Assembly: GCA_964600075.1 (NCBI GenBank)
Contig: CAZRIE010000002.1
Location: 61,502 to 125,501, forward strand
Direction: 5' to 3'
DNA length: 64,000 nt
Source: CAZRIE01 sp964600075
GTDB taxonomy: Bacteria > Bacteroidota > Bacteroidia > Flavobacteriales > Flavobacteriaceae
Positions 43,551-52,856 of this stretch are shown one piece after another. The position numbers and the translations under genes were made by a program. The notes under the pieces were generated by a model, which had not been told where the DNA came from, made no database searches, and was given only the letters and a program-made list of their open reading frames with translations. Each line of letters starts with the position of its first letter. Position 1 is the first letter of the stretch.

Positions 43551-45359
43551 TTACGCTCTTTTAAGCCAATCGTTTCGTTGTTGCAACTGCTTTTTTGAAG
43601 GTTTGTCGTCTTCTTTTTCCATAAGATAAATAGCGTGTTTTGGGTCGGCTTCCAGCACTACGGAAGTTCTTTTTTGCACCCCGAACCTTTCAAATTCAAT
43701 TTGCAGGGCATCCCCTACTTTGAACTGCGCGATAACCGCATCGAATTGCTGCCCATCAGGAAAATTTGCGCCGTTTATGGAAGTGATGATATCCCCTCTG
43801 TCGAGGCCCGCTTTGTAAGCCGGGCTACCGATTTTCGGATTTGATTTGATTCTAGCGTTACCATCGCCATTGAGGGAAGCCGTAACACCGAAATAGGGGT
43901 TTTCCGAGTTTTGCTTTAAAACGACGCCCACCGATTCTAATAGCGATTTATAATCTGGCATTCCACTTTTATAGATATAGCTTCCGAAGAAATCATCACC
44001 AAAAGCTTTCCCCGCATACTGATTTAGACTGGTGTGCAGGTCTTTTACGGTATAGGGAATTTCCTTTTTCCCATAGTTTTGCCAGACCAGCTTCATAAAA
44101 TTGTCAAGGTTCAAGTCCTTTTCCCGAAGGGATACATCCAAGGCCAGACCGAGTACACTTCCATAGGAATAATAGGAAATAAATGTGTTTTCACGGTTCA
44201 CGGGGTCGACCGAAGTGGCGGCATCGACAAAAGGCGCCTGATAGCTCATTTCAATAGGATTGAAGAACTGCCTTGCAGGCGAATTCCAAACGTAATTGAA
44301 CGTTCCTGTTAATCCTTCAACATATTTTTCGGGTGTAATAATTCCCGCCCTGCAAAGAATAAGATTCGTATAGTAACTTGTAAAACCTTCGGCGAACCAG
44401 AGTTCACCGCTCATATTGGCTTCCTGGAAATTAAAGGGCTCTAAAGATTTTGGGCGGATACGCTCCACGTTCCAAGCATGGAAAAATTCGTGGGAAACCG
44501 TTCCGATGTTACCCTCCATACCGCCATTGTCAAAACCTTTTGTGCTGGTCAAAATGGTAGAATTTCGGTGCTCCATACCATCCCCTGAGGCATTGGGAAT
44601 GTAACAGGCTAAAAAAGTGTAGGTGCCATAATCGAAATCGGGCAGTTCACCATAGACGTCTTTTTCGGCCAAAACGGTTTTTTTAACCTTTTCAAAATAG
44701 GTGTCCAACTCGGCTTCTGTGCCATTATGGTGAAGTACGAAACGTATGTTTTGGTTTTTTCCTTTGGAGCCGACTTTGAATTCGCGAACAGCATAATCGC
44801 TAATTTCGGTCGGGCTATCCATAAAATACTGTAAATCGGGGGCTGAATAGGTAGTACCCGAGACCAAAGGTAGTTGCGTGGCCACCTTCCAGTTCAAATC
44901 TTCCCTGACCTTGAACTCGATCTCGATTTTTCGCTTACTCAATGCGGGTGCATATATAATCGTTGCCGGAATATTCAAATGTGCATGAGTCTCGTCGACT
45001 TGTGCATACGTACCGCCACCTCGGTTGGCGAATAGTGTGTAGCTGATGTTCACTGTTCCATCATGGCCAACGATATGCCATTGGTATGGGTCGGGGCGAG
45101 TGACTTCCAATGGTTTTCCTTTACTGTCTGAGGCTACGAAACCGTAGACGTTCTTTGCGAATTCGTGCAGTGCATATCGCCCTGGCGACGTACGGCTCAT
45201 GCGAAAAGAAACCGTATCGGTTTTTAAATCGGGAAAAACACCTTTGATAACCGCTTCGTGATGAACTGCATTTTTGAAAGAGATTTCATAAGAATTGGTC
45301 TGGGCAAGTAGCCTACCGTAAATAAGCAGCAAAAAAATAAACAGTATTCGGTATGGCAT
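43551..45359 (-). CDS. M61 family metallopeptidase with PDZ domain
   Basis: A 602-residue exported peptidase of the glycyl aminopeptidase family. Signal peptide to about residue 20. An N-terminal beta domain precedes the zinc site HEFFH (H290, E291, H294), which is followed by NVERIRPKSLEPF and ELWFAEGFTSYY with the third ligand. Near the C-terminus is a PDZ domain (KIGSPAYKAGLDRGDIITSINGANF). It would remove N-terminal glycine or alanine residues from peptides in the periplasm. It is the first gene of a pair with the GNAT gene. Confidence 0.92.
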   Translation of the reverse strand: MPYRILFIFLLLIYGRLLAQTNSYEISFKNAVHHEAVIKGVFPDLKTDTVSFRMSRTSPGRYALHEFAKNVYGFVASDSKGKPLEVTRPDPYQWHIVGHDGTVNISYTLFANRGGGTYAQVDETHAHLNIPATIIYAPALSKRKIEIEFKVREDLNWKVATQLPLVSGTTYSAPDLQYFMDSPTEISDYAVREFKVGSKGKNQNIRFVLHHNGTEAELDTYFEKVKKTVLAEKDVYGELPDFDYGTYTFLACYIPNASGDGMEHRNSTILTSTKGFDNGGMEGNIGTVSHEFFHAWNVERIRPKSLEPFNFQEANMSGELWFAEGFTSYYTNLILCRAGIITPEKYVEGLTGTFNYVWNSPARQFFNPIEMSYQAPFVDAATSVDPVNRENTFISYYSYGSVLGLALDVSLREKDLNLDNFMKLVWQNYGKKEIPYTVKDLHTSLNQYAGKAFGDDFFGSYIYKSGMPDYKSLLESVGVVLKQNSENPYFGVTASLNGDGNARIKSNPKIGSPAYKAGLDRGDIITSINGANFPDGQQFDAVIAQFKVGDALQIEFERFGVQKRTSVVLEADPKHAIYLMEKEDDKPSKKQLQQRNDWLKRA

Positions 45360-45528
45360 GTTTTTCCTAATTTTTTTAAAATCTAATATACACTTTACGT
45401 AATAAAAAGCCAGGTCATTTTGAATTTTGATTTCAATACGAGCTTAGGGGTAGGGTAAACACAATTTGAATTGTTAAATAAGTGTTAAGACCTTCCAAGT
45501 CAGAGCTTGTTGCTACGAAACTAATGCC

Positions 45529-45789
45529 ATGCGTAAATCCCTAGTGTACTTTGTTTGTTTTCTTTTTGCGATTTGTGCAGCAACGGTGGAAGATGAAAGC
45601 CAATCGTTTGGCTATAAAAATCAGGTTTCTACGAATATTTCCATACCGATTTTCGAAAGTGTCGATGTAGACTATCTTATTTTGAATTCGGATTACGATT
45701 GCGAAAACCAGCAAGTGGAAGCAGCAGTCGAACAAATTCAAACTACCGACAACCAACTGGACGTAGAATTAACCGTTATGGAAAATTGA
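45529..45789 (+). CDS. Small exported hypothetical protein
   Basis: An 86-residue protein with a signal-like N-terminus (MRKSLVYFVCFLFAICAATVE) and an acidic mature part with one cysteine (DYDCENQQVEAAVEQIQ). No family is recognised. It precedes bioF by 56 bases and has its own direction and setting; whether it belongs with the biotin genes is unclear. Confidence 0.5.
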   Translation: MRKSLVYFVCFLFAICAATVEDESQSFGYKNQVSTNISIPIFESVDVDYLILNSDYDCENQQVEAAVEQIQTTDNQLDVELTVMEN

Positions 45790-45833
45790 TTTTTTTCTGT
45801 GGATGTTGGCTATCAAATTCCTTATAAAGAAGT

Positions 45834-45841
45834 TATTTTTG
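45834..45841 (+). promoter_or_regulatory. -7 promoter element of the biotin cluster
   Basis: TATTTTTG, an exact TAnnTTTG match, lies 4 bases before the bioF ATG at 45846. A TTG at 45806-45808 is the nearest -33 candidate but is 25 bases away. The transcript would be almost leaderless. Confidence 0.45.
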
Positions 45842-45845
45842 GGGA

Positions 45846-47054
45846 ATGACCAGATTTCCAAAAAAGCTACAGAAAAAACTTGCTCGACGAGAGGCCCAAA
45901 ATGCGTTGAGACATTTGCCTCAGGAGAATAGTTTGGTCGATTTTTCTTCTAACGATTATTTGGGATTTTCAAAAAATAGGGAAATTGCCAAGAATGCCAC
46001 CGAAAGACTATCGAAGGCGGGCATAGTCAAAAACGGGGCAACAGGCTCTCGTTTACTTTCGGGTAACCATAAGCTTTATGATGATTTAGAGGAAATTTTG
46101 CTAAAATTTCACGAAGCTGAATCGGCTTTGGTCTTCAATTCGGGTTATGATGCTAATATTGGGTTCTTTAGTGCGGTACCGCAAAGGGGCGATATCATTT
46201 TTTTTGATGAATACATTCATGCCAGTATTCGTGACGGCATCAAATTGGGGAATGCAAAAAGTTATAAGTTTAAGCACAATGACATAAATGATCTTAAACT
46301 AAAATGTGATGCTGAGCGTTCCCGAAAGGTTCTGGGAGGGCCTAACGAAAGGGAAATCTATATCGTTACTGAATCTGTCTTTTCTATGGATGGTGATTCG
46401 CCCGATCTAAAAGCATTTACTGAATTTTGTACAGAGCACAACTGCCATTTAGTGGTAGACGAAGCTCACGCGGTCGGTATTTTTGGTGAAAAGGGAGAAG
46501 GTTTGGTACAGCGGCTAGGTTTGCAAAATCAGATTTTCGCGAGGATTATCACGTTCGGAAAGGCCATGGGATGCCATGGTGCCGCCATATTGGGGAGTAA
46601 GGAGTTAAAAAGGTATCTCGTCAACTTTGCCCGAAGTTTAATATACACAACGGGGCTTACGCCACATTCGGTAGCGGCGATTTCTTCCGCGTATATGCAT
46701 CTCGATTCTAATCAAAAGGCACAAAATCGTTTAATGGAAAACATTGTTTTTTTCAATTCGAAACTTGAAACCCTTGCCCTGAGCGAAATCGAAAGGGTAA
46801 ATCTTGTCTCGCCGGGGGGCCGGTTGAAACCCTTTTTCATCCGTAGTAATTCGGCAATTCATTGTTGTGTGATAGCAGGAAACGAAAAAGTAAAATCAAT
46901 TGCCGAAAAAATCCAAAATACAGGGTTCGATATACGACCGATCCGTTCGCCAACAGTACCCGAAGGGCAAGAACGTCTGCGTATTTGTTTGCATAGTTTT
47001 AATACGAAGGAAGAAATACAAACCATGCTCGAAATTATTTCGAGCTCGATATAG
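45846..47054 (+). CDS. bioF: 8-amino-7-oxononanoate synthase
   Basis: Condenses a pimeloyl thioester with alanine, the first committed step of the biotin ring path. A 402-residue PLP enzyme of the alpha-oxoamine synthase type: SSNDYLGFS near the start, GATGSRLLSGNH, the DEAHAVGIFG segment, and the PLP-binding lysine in TFGKAMGCHGA. It begins the cluster and is followed 6 bases later by a DUF2007 gene. Confidence 0.95.
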   Translation: MTRFPKKLQKKLARREAQNALRHLPQENSLVDFSSNDYLGFSKNREIAKNATERLSKAGIVKNGATGSRLLSGNHKLYDDLEEILLKFHEAESALVFNSGYDANIGFFSAVPQRGDIIFFDEYIHASIRDGIKLGNAKSYKFKHNDINDLKLKCDAERSRKVLGGPNEREIYIVTESVFSMDGDSPDLKAFTEFCTEHNCHLVVDEAHAVGIFGEKGEGLVQRLGLQNQIFARIITFGKAMGCHGAAILGSKELKRYLVNFARSLIYTTGLTPHSVAAISSAYMHLDSNQKAQNRLMENIVFFNSKLETLALSEIERVNLVSPGGRLKPFFIRSNSAIHCCVIAGNEKVKSIAEKIQNTGFDIRPIRSPTVPEGQERLRICLHSFNTKEEIQTMLEIISSSI

Positions 47055-47060
47055 AAATAA

Positions 47061-47441
47061 ATGAATCAAAAATTTTATACCATCGCGTCTTTTGAATATC
47101 CGGCGGATGTTCAAATACTCAAAGGGAAATTGGAATCCGAAGGAATTCCTGTCTTTCTCCGTGATGAGAATACAATCAATTCAGACCCACTAATCAGTGG
47201 TGCTATCGGAGGTGTGAAATTACAGGTCTATACCGAGGACAAAGAAAAGGCTTTGACCATTTACAATGAGGTAAGGGCCTATGCGGTAGACGATGATGAA
47301 AACCCGGTGGCCTGCCCAAATTGCAAAGCACAAAAATCGGAAGCTTACTACGAACGCAAGGGGCTTTTTAATAAACTTTTCCCGTTTTTTGAGAAAAGAA
47401 AATACAAATGCCTAAATTGTGGCATGATCACTAATCAGTAG
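47061..47441 (+). CDS. DUF2007 protein with a zinc-ribbon tail
   Basis: A 126-residue protein. The first 75 residues form a DUF2007 domain (FYTIASFEYPADVQILKGKLESEGIPVFLRDENTI). The rest carries a CPNC ... CLNC four-cysteine zinc ribbon. Family members are called putative signal-transducing proteins, without proof. Here it lies between bioF and bioD, 5 bases before bioD, so it is co-transcribed with biotin genes. Confidence 0.85.
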   Translation: MNQKFYTIASFEYPADVQILKGKLESEGIPVFLRDENTINSDPLISGAIGGVKLQVYTEDKEKALTIYNEVRAYAVDDDENPVACPNCKAQKSEAYYERKGLFNKLFPFFEKRKYKCLNCGMITNQ

Positions 47442-47446
47442 TAAAT

Positions 47447-48064
47447 ATGAAGCAATTTTTTGTAACCGGAATATCGACCGGAGTTGGAAAAACGATAGCC
47501 TCGGCCATCATAACCGAAGCCTTGGAGGCCGATTATTGGAAACCCGTACAAGCGGGAGATTTGGATAATACCGATAGCCATAAGGTAAAGGCCTTGATTT
47601 CCAATGATAAAACGGTAATCCACAAAAGCAGTTATGAATTGACCGCCCCTATGAGTCCACATGCGGCTGCCGAAATAGATGGCGTCTTTATTAATTGCGA
47701 TGATATTAAAGAGCCTGAGACTGATAATTATTTGGTGATTGAAGGTTGTGGTGGCCTTTTAGTACCCTTTAACGATACTGATACTGTTCTAGATATTATT
47801 ATGCCCACATATCAGGTCGTGGTAGTTTCAAGACATTATTTAGGGAGTATCAATCACACGCTTTTGACCGTTAATTGGTTGGTGCAAAAGGGGTATGATG
47901 TTTCGTTGCTCTTTAGTGGTGATGCAAATCCGCAGACCGAGAACATTATACTACACAAAACAGGGGTTTCGCTTATCGGCCGTATCGACGAAGAAGAGAC
48001 TTTTGATAAGACCGTCATTAAAAAATATGCTGATTTGTTCGCTCCCATATTAAAAACGTTCTGA
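47447..48064 (+). CDS. bioD: Dethiobiotin synthetase
   Basis: Closes diaminopelargonic acid to dethiobiotin with CO2 and ATP. The 205-residue protein has the P-loop TGISTGVGKT (residues 7-16), the substrate-binding KPVQAGD, and VIEGCGGLLVPF. The length is normal. A terminator-like hairpin and a 420-base interval follow, which break the cluster from bioA. Confidence 0.95.
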   Translation: MKQFFVTGISTGVGKTIASAIITEALEADYWKPVQAGDLDNTDSHKVKALISNDKTVIHKSSYELTAPMSPHAAAEIDGVFINCDDIKEPETDNYLVIEGCGGLLVPFNDTDTVLDIIMPTYQVVVVSRHYLGSINHTLLTVNWLVQKGYDVSLLFSGDANPQTENIILHKTGVSLIGRIDEEETFDKTVIKKYADLFAPILKTF

Positions 48065-48486
48065 TTTTTTAACTATCCAGATGAAATCTCCCTTCTTTTG
48101 ATGGGTCGAAGGAGGACTTCTTCAGGTGGCTTCCTGAACTTTTATAAACTTCTCGAATATAAAGTGCTACTCGATTTTATTCAGCACCAAATTGACATAC
48201 TTGATTCTTATAGTAGTTTCCAACCTTCAAGATTATCGTATTGAAAACATAATTGCCCGGCCACTCACACTGGACCGTTTTAGTGGCCAATAGAATCGTT
48301 TAGTCAAGCATGCTATTGATATAAACCCCGAACGACCATGGCCAAGATCCCTAGAAGTTAAAGTGAAAATCAGATAATCAATGTGCGGCCAAGTGACGAC
48401 TAAATAGTTATAATCAAAGGAGGATAACGACTTTTTATAATACAAACATTCTATTTACTTTTAGCTATGTTCAAAATATATCATTT
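48065..48486. other. Non-coding interval between bioD and the CotH gene
   Basis: No gene is visible in these 422 bases. A terminator-like hairpin is at 48121-48138 (TTCAGG/CCTGAA followed by CTTTTAT). A second inverted repeat pairs GGCCACT (48259-48265) with AGTGGCC (48282-48288). The rest gives no recognisable translation in any frame and could be the scar of an insertion. Confidence 0.5.
48121..48138 (+). terminator. Candidate terminator after bioD
   Basis: TTCAGG and CCTGAA pair across TGGCTT, followed by a short T-rich stretch, 57 bases after the bioD stop. The stem is only 6 bp. Confidence 0.4.
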
Positions 48487-49941
48487 ATGCCGTTAGGGAA
48501 GTTTGTTATCTGTATGATATCGTTGTCTGTATTATATGCATGTAATGAAGGTAGTAGAACAGTTCTTCCAATAACAATGAATGATGGAACCATTGACCTT
48601 GGAGGTTCGTTCATTAAGGACAATGGAAACAAGCTTATTCTTTATAACGGTAACCATTCGAAACTTTCCAAGAAGATTAAAGCAGGTGATAGAACCTACG
48701 AAATTGAGAACATGACATCGCAATTCGAAACGGGTAAGGGATATCGTGTTTCTTCGAATGGTGAGAACTACCTTCTCTATAAGTCGAAGCTCCCTATTGT
48801 TTCAATAAAAGTAGGAAACGGAACCGTTGTCGACGATCCAAAAATACCGGCTCGAATGCGTTTGCTCGAAACTGGGAAATCACCTTTAGACCACATCATA
48901 GGTATTGAGTTAAGAGGCGGAGCGTCACAGGGCTATCCCAAAAAATCGTATTCGGTCGAACTATGGGAAGACTCTGATGGAGGGGAAAAGATAAATGATA
49001 GCCTTTTGGGTATGCGGCTTGATGATGATTGGGTATTGGATGGTCTATACAACGAACCACTTCGTTTGCGTGATTTTGTGTCCCATGATTTATGGAGCAA
49101 AATTGCCCGTTATCCGCATAGTGAGCTTGTGGAAATTCAGGTTGGAATTCAACGGCAATATTGTGAATTGTTCGTGAATGAAGATTATAGGGGAATCTAC
49201 TATTTGGGCGAAAAAGTGGATAGAAAACAATTGTCTCTAAAAAAACTCGATGACGACGGTTTGCGAGGTGAGCTTTATGAAGGGCGTGCTTGGGGCGATG
49301 CCGTAATGTTCAAAAAGGCTTCCGAATATGATAATAGCAATATATATTGGGATGGGTTTGAGGCAAAATATCCAGATGATATTGGTGAATTTGATTGGTC
49401 AAATCTTCATGAGCTAGTTCACTTTGTAGCTAATAGTACCCCGGCGGAATTTGACGAAAAGATATCTCGCATGTTGGATTTGCGTAATGCGGCGGACTAC
49501 TACATTTTTGTGAATCTTATATTTGCCTTGGACAATCTTGGAAAAAACCTTTACACCGCCCGTTATGATATCGATAACCCATACTTCTTTGTTGGGTGGG
49601 ACTTTGACGGTTCGTTCGGTAATTTTTTTACTGGCAGACGAATGCCCATTTCTTCGAATATCCTTAAGAACAATCTCTTCACCAGACTTACTAAGAACAA
49701 GAATTTTATAGATGAAGTCAAGTCGAGATGGAATTTCCTAAGGGGAGGCGAATTAGGCACTTTGAAGCTTCAGAAAAAGTTCCAGAAAGCTTTCGAATAT
49801 TTAAAAAATAATGGGGCATATGAACGGGAGGCCTTGAACCCATCATTGCAGTTCAATTATAGTGATGAAGAAATTGAGTTCATAAATTCTTTTATAGAGC
49901 AGCGTACAATTTTATTGGACTCCTACTTTTCTGATTTATAG
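48487..49941 (+). CDS. CotH-type kinase domain lipoprotein
   Basis: A 484-residue predicted lipoprotein (lipobox VLYAC, Cys19). The bulk matches the CotH kinase family: GIELRGGASQGYPKKSYSVELW early, LRDFVSHDLW, GIYYLGEKVDRKQL and the metal-binding GWDFDGSFGN late, with a conserved aspartate pair. CotH proteins phosphorylate secreted proteins in other bacteria; its substrate here is unknown. It sits in the middle of the biotin cluster with long non-coding stretches on both sides, which suggests insertion. Confidence 0.85.
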   Translation: MPLGKFVICMISLSVLYACNEGSRTVLPITMNDGTIDLGGSFIKDNGNKLILYNGNHSKLSKKIKAGDRTYEIENMTSQFETGKGYRVSSNGENYLLYKSKLPIVSIKVGNGTVVDDPKIPARMRLLETGKSPLDHIIGIELRGGASQGYPKKSYSVELWEDSDGGEKINDSLLGMRLDDDWVLDGLYNEPLRLRDFVSHDLWSKIARYPHSELVEIQVGIQRQYCELFVNEDYRGIYYLGEKVDRKQLSLKKLDDDGLRGELYEGRAWGDAVMFKKASEYDNSNIYWDGFEAKYPDDIGEFDWSNLHELVHFVANSTPAEFDEKISRMLDLRNAADYYIFVNLIFALDNLGKNLYTARYDIDNPYFFVGWDFDGSFGNFFTGRRMPISSNILKNNLFTRLTKNKNFIDEVKSRWNFLRGGELGTLKLQKKFQKAFEYLKNNGAYEREALNPSLQFNYSDEEIEFINSFIEQRTILLDSYFSDL

Positions 49942-50179
49942 TTATTTAATTTCGTATTAATTGCTGCTAAAGCCAGTTGTCTCAGAATCTAAATAGACTC
50001 ATTTCATTAATGCTTTTACAGGGGAACACTTGAATTCAAGCAACGGTTATCTACCGAAACATTTTGTTCAATAAGGCGACAGGTCTCTGAAATAGCCTTT
50101 TCACCGTTCAACCTTTCAAAACAGATTTTTTAAGCCCCGAAACTTTAGGAAGTGCTTAGAATTTGGAATTTTAATTCGC

Positions 50180-50187
50180 CATCTTTG
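50180..50187 (+). promoter_or_regulatory. Candidate -7 element of bioA
   Basis: CATCTTTG is one change from TAnnTTTG and lies 4 bases before the bioA ATG. It would let bioA be expressed on its own after the CotH insertion. Upstream, TTTCAAAACAG at 50114-50124 resembles part of the MITE end. Confidence 0.3.
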
Positions 50188-50191
50188 TAAG

Positions 50192-51493
50192 ATGGATAAA
50201 ATGGCTGTATCAAATAATAGCGTAGCTAAAAGTCTTTCCGAGAGAGACCAAAAGCATCTATGGCATCCATTGACCCAGCACAAACTACACCCAGAAATGT
50301 TGGGTATTGTAAAGGCAAAAGGTGCGCTTTTATACGATGAAAATGGTAAAGAGTATATCGATGGTATTGCCTCATGGTACACTAGTGTTTATGGCCACTG
50401 CAACGATTATATTTTAGCTAAAGTCTACGACCAAATGCAACGGTTGGATCAAGTGGTTTTCAGTGGATTTACCCATGAGCCTGCTGTAAGATTATCCGAA
50501 GAGCTCGTCAAAATATTACCTTCTGGTCAAGAGAAATTATTCTTTTCCGATAATGGTTCCACAGCGAGCGAGATAGGTATTAAAATGGCCTTGCAGTATC
50601 ATTTTAACAGAGGAACAAAACGAAAAGTGATGCTCGCTTTTGAAGAGGGTTTTCATGGTGATACCTTCGGGGCGATGTCCGTTTCTGGACTATCGGTCTA
50701 CAACGGCCCCTTCGAAGATTTCTTTATTGAAGTGGAACGGATTCCTGTACCGACTAAAAACAATATCAGAGACATACTGCCCCATCTGGAAAATCGATTA
50801 AAGCATAACAATATTGCCGGATTTATCTACGAACCTTTGGTGCAAGGTGCCGCCGCTATGAAAATGCACGATGCGGACGGACTGGACCAAATTCTGCGGC
50901 TATTAAAAAGCCATGATATTTTGACCATAGCCGATGAGGTCATGACCGGCTTTGGAAAAACAGGAAAACATTTTGCATCTGATTATATTCCTTCAAAGCC
51001 AGATATCATCTGTTTGTCTAAAGCCTTGACAGCAGGATTGTTGCCTATGGCGATTACAAGCTGTACCCAAAAAGTATACAATGCTTTTTACAGTGATGAA
51101 ATTGCAAAAGGACTGTTCCATGGGCATACCTATACGGGAAACCCTTTGGCTTGTACCGCTGCTTTGGCAGGGCTGGAACTACTACAATCCGAAGAGATAC
51201 AGGATAATATAAAGCGAGTAATGAAGTCACATCAGCAGTTCGATGTCGAAATAAAAGACCACCCTAAAGTCGCAGGAACTCGCCAATGCGGTATCATCTA
51301 TGCTTTAGATTTAAATGTAAAAATGGAGCGTTATGGCAATTTAAGGGATAAGCTTTTTAAACACTTTATGGATAATGGGGTATTTTTACGCCCGTTGGGA
51401 AATACCATTTATATTCTGGCTCCGTATGTTGTATCCGATGTGCAATTGCAAAAGGTTTACGAAGTAATAAAGTCTTCTTTAGAAATAGTTTGA
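50192..51493 (+). CDS. bioA: Adenosylmethionine-8-amino-7-oxononanoate aminotransferase
   Basis: Converts 8-amino-7-oxononanoate to 7,8-diaminopelargonate. A 433-residue class III aminotransferase: HLWHPLTQ at the start, GIASWYTSVYGH, FSDNGSTASEIGIKMA, the DEVMTGFGKTG segment, and the PLP lysine in CLSKALTAGLLPM. It begins the second half of the cluster, 18 bases before the ketoacyl synthase gene. Confidence 0.96.
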   Translation: MDKMAVSNNSVAKSLSERDQKHLWHPLTQHKLHPEMLGIVKAKGALLYDENGKEYIDGIASWYTSVYGHCNDYILAKVYDQMQRLDQVVFSGFTHEPAVRLSEELVKILPSGQEKLFFSDNGSTASEIGIKMALQYHFNRGTKRKVMLAFEEGFHGDTFGAMSVSGLSVYNGPFEDFFIEVERIPVPTKNNIRDILPHLENRLKHNNIAGFIYEPLVQGAAAMKMHDADGLDQILRLLKSHDILTIADEVMTGFGKTGKHFASDYIPSKPDIICLSKALTAGLLPMAITSCTQKVYNAFYSDEIAKGLFHGHTYTGNPLACTAALAGLELLQSEEIQDNIKRVMKSHQQFDVEIKDHPKVAGTRQCGIIYALDLNVKMERYGNLRDKLFKHFMDNGVFLRPLGNTIYILAPYVVSDVQLQKVYEVIKSSLEIV

Positions 51494-51511
51494 TACGCTC
51501 CCTCGTAATTT

Positions 51512-52792
51512 ATGTTGGCCAAAAAGGTTAAAAATATAACTAAAGAAGCTTCCCCCCCAACTGGGGAAGGGTTGAGGGAAGCCCCTATTTCAATTACTGC
51601 TATTTCATCGATTTCCCCGCTTGGGATTTCGATGGAAGAAAGTTGGGAGAGCTATCAAAACGGAGTGCATCATTTTGTAAAAAAGAAATTCGGAGAAAGT
51701 TCTGAATGGGCTGCTCCTTTGTCGGAAGCTGCAAAAAAGGAAATCCAACAACTTAAAACCTCCGATTCGAAATACAAAAATTTGGACGATTCGGTGCTCT
51801 TTGCCCTCTATGCATCACGAGCAGCAGTTCGGCAAGCAGGCTGGCAAATGGGCGATGACTTCGGAATCAATATAGGTTCCTCAAGAGGTGCGACATCGCT
51901 CTTTGAAAAATATCATGAAGAGTTCCTCCTCAAAAATAAAACATCTACACTTTCTTCGCCGACAACGACTTTGGGTAATATTTCGTCGTGGGTAGCCCAT
52001 GATCTACAAACCCAAGGGCCTGAAATATCACATTCCATTACGTGTTCCACCGCTTTGCATGCGTTGCTAAACGGCGTAGCTTGGATTAAAAGTGGCATGG
52101 CCGATAAATTTTTGGTCGGTGGTAGCGAAGCTCCTTTGACGCCTTTTACCATTGCTCAAATGAAGGCATTAAAAATTTACTCCAAAACAGGTGTCAACAT
52201 GAGCGCATTCAAAGGCAATTCTGGTAAGGAATTCCCCTGCCGAGCCCTCGACCTCGAGAAAAAGCAGAATATGATGATTCTTGGCGAAGGAGCATCAGTC
52301 GCCTGTTTGGAAAAAGGGGTTTCTGAAAATACTTTGGCAGTAATCGAAGGTGTGGGCTATGCGACCGAGCCTTTACAACACAATATTTCGATTTCGACTG
52401 ATGCACAATGTTTTCAACGTTCAATGCAAATGGCACTGGCAAAAACGAAACCTGAAGAGATAGATGCTATCGTAATGCATGCACCGGGAACAATTAAAGG
52501 TGATTTATCGGAGTATAGAGCTATTGAGAAGGTTTTTGGAAAAAATATTCCAGCTTTAACGACAAACAAATGGAAAACGGGCCATACGTTTGGTGCCTCC
52601 GGTATGTTGAGTATCGAACTTGCTGTGTTGATGTTGCAAAGACAAAAATTTATTGAGGTTCCTTTTAAAACCTATAGTTCAATCCCTACAGATATTAGAA
52701 AGGTGATGATAAATGCGGTGGGGTTTGGAGGTAACGCGGTTAGTGTATTATTAAGCGTATTGAAATCCGCGAAACAAATTCATACGGTATAA
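51512..52792 (+). CDS. Beta-ketoacyl synthase of the biotin cluster
   Basis: A 426-residue FabF/FabB-like condensing enzyme with a full Cys-His-His triad: C178 (SITCSTALHAL), H323 (VMHAPGTIKGD) and H358 (KTGHTFGASGM). Its place between bioA and bioB suggests a role in building the pimeloyl chain, since no bioC, bioH or bioZ gene is in the window. Residues about 13-24 (ASPPTGEGLREA) are encoded by a REP-like hairpin, so the N-terminus has probably been extended by it. Confidence 0.85.
   Translation: MLAKKVKNITKEASPPTGEGLREAPISITAISSISPLGISMEESWESYQNGVHHFVKKKFGESSEWAAPLSEAAKKEIQQLKTSDSKYKNLDDSVLFALYASRAAVRQAGWQMGDDFGINIGSSRGATSLFEKYHEEFLLKNKTSTLSSPTTTLGNISSWVAHDLQTQGPEISHSITCSTALHALLNGVAWIKSGMADKFLVGGSEAPLTPFTIAQMKALKIYSKTGVNMSAFKGNSGKEFPCRALDLEKKQNMMILGEGASVACLEKGVSENTLAVIEGVGYATEPLQHNISISTDAQCFQRSMQMALAKTKPEEIDAIVMHAPGTIKGDLSEYRAIEKVFGKNIPALTTNKWKTGHTFGASGMLSIELAVLMLQRQKFIEVPFKTYSSIPTDIRKVMINAVGFGGNAVSVLLSVLKSAKQIHTV
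51549..51569. repeat. REP-like hairpin inside the KAS gene
   Basis: CTTCCCC (51549-51555) pairs with GGGGAAG (51563-51569), and a further GGGAAG follows. It lies at the start of the ketoacyl synthase frame and is translated. Confidence 0.6.
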
Positions 52793-52813
52793 CGGCTATT
52801 TTGAATTTGATAT

Positions 52814-52845
52814 TTGCAATTTCAATATTAGAAAGGTTATTTTTG
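52814..52845 (+). promoter_or_regulatory. Promoter of bioB
   Basis: TTG (52814-52816) and TATTTTTG (52838-52845) are 21 bases apart, close to the Bacteroidota -33/-7 spacing, 11 bases before the ATG at 52857. Confidence 0.6.
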
Positions 52846-52856
52846 AAGAAGATTAC

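Noticed and set aside
48233..48445. A 70-codon minus-strand frame in the gap before the CotH gene
   Set aside because: No recognisable motif, and it covers the inverted repeat; it is probably chance.
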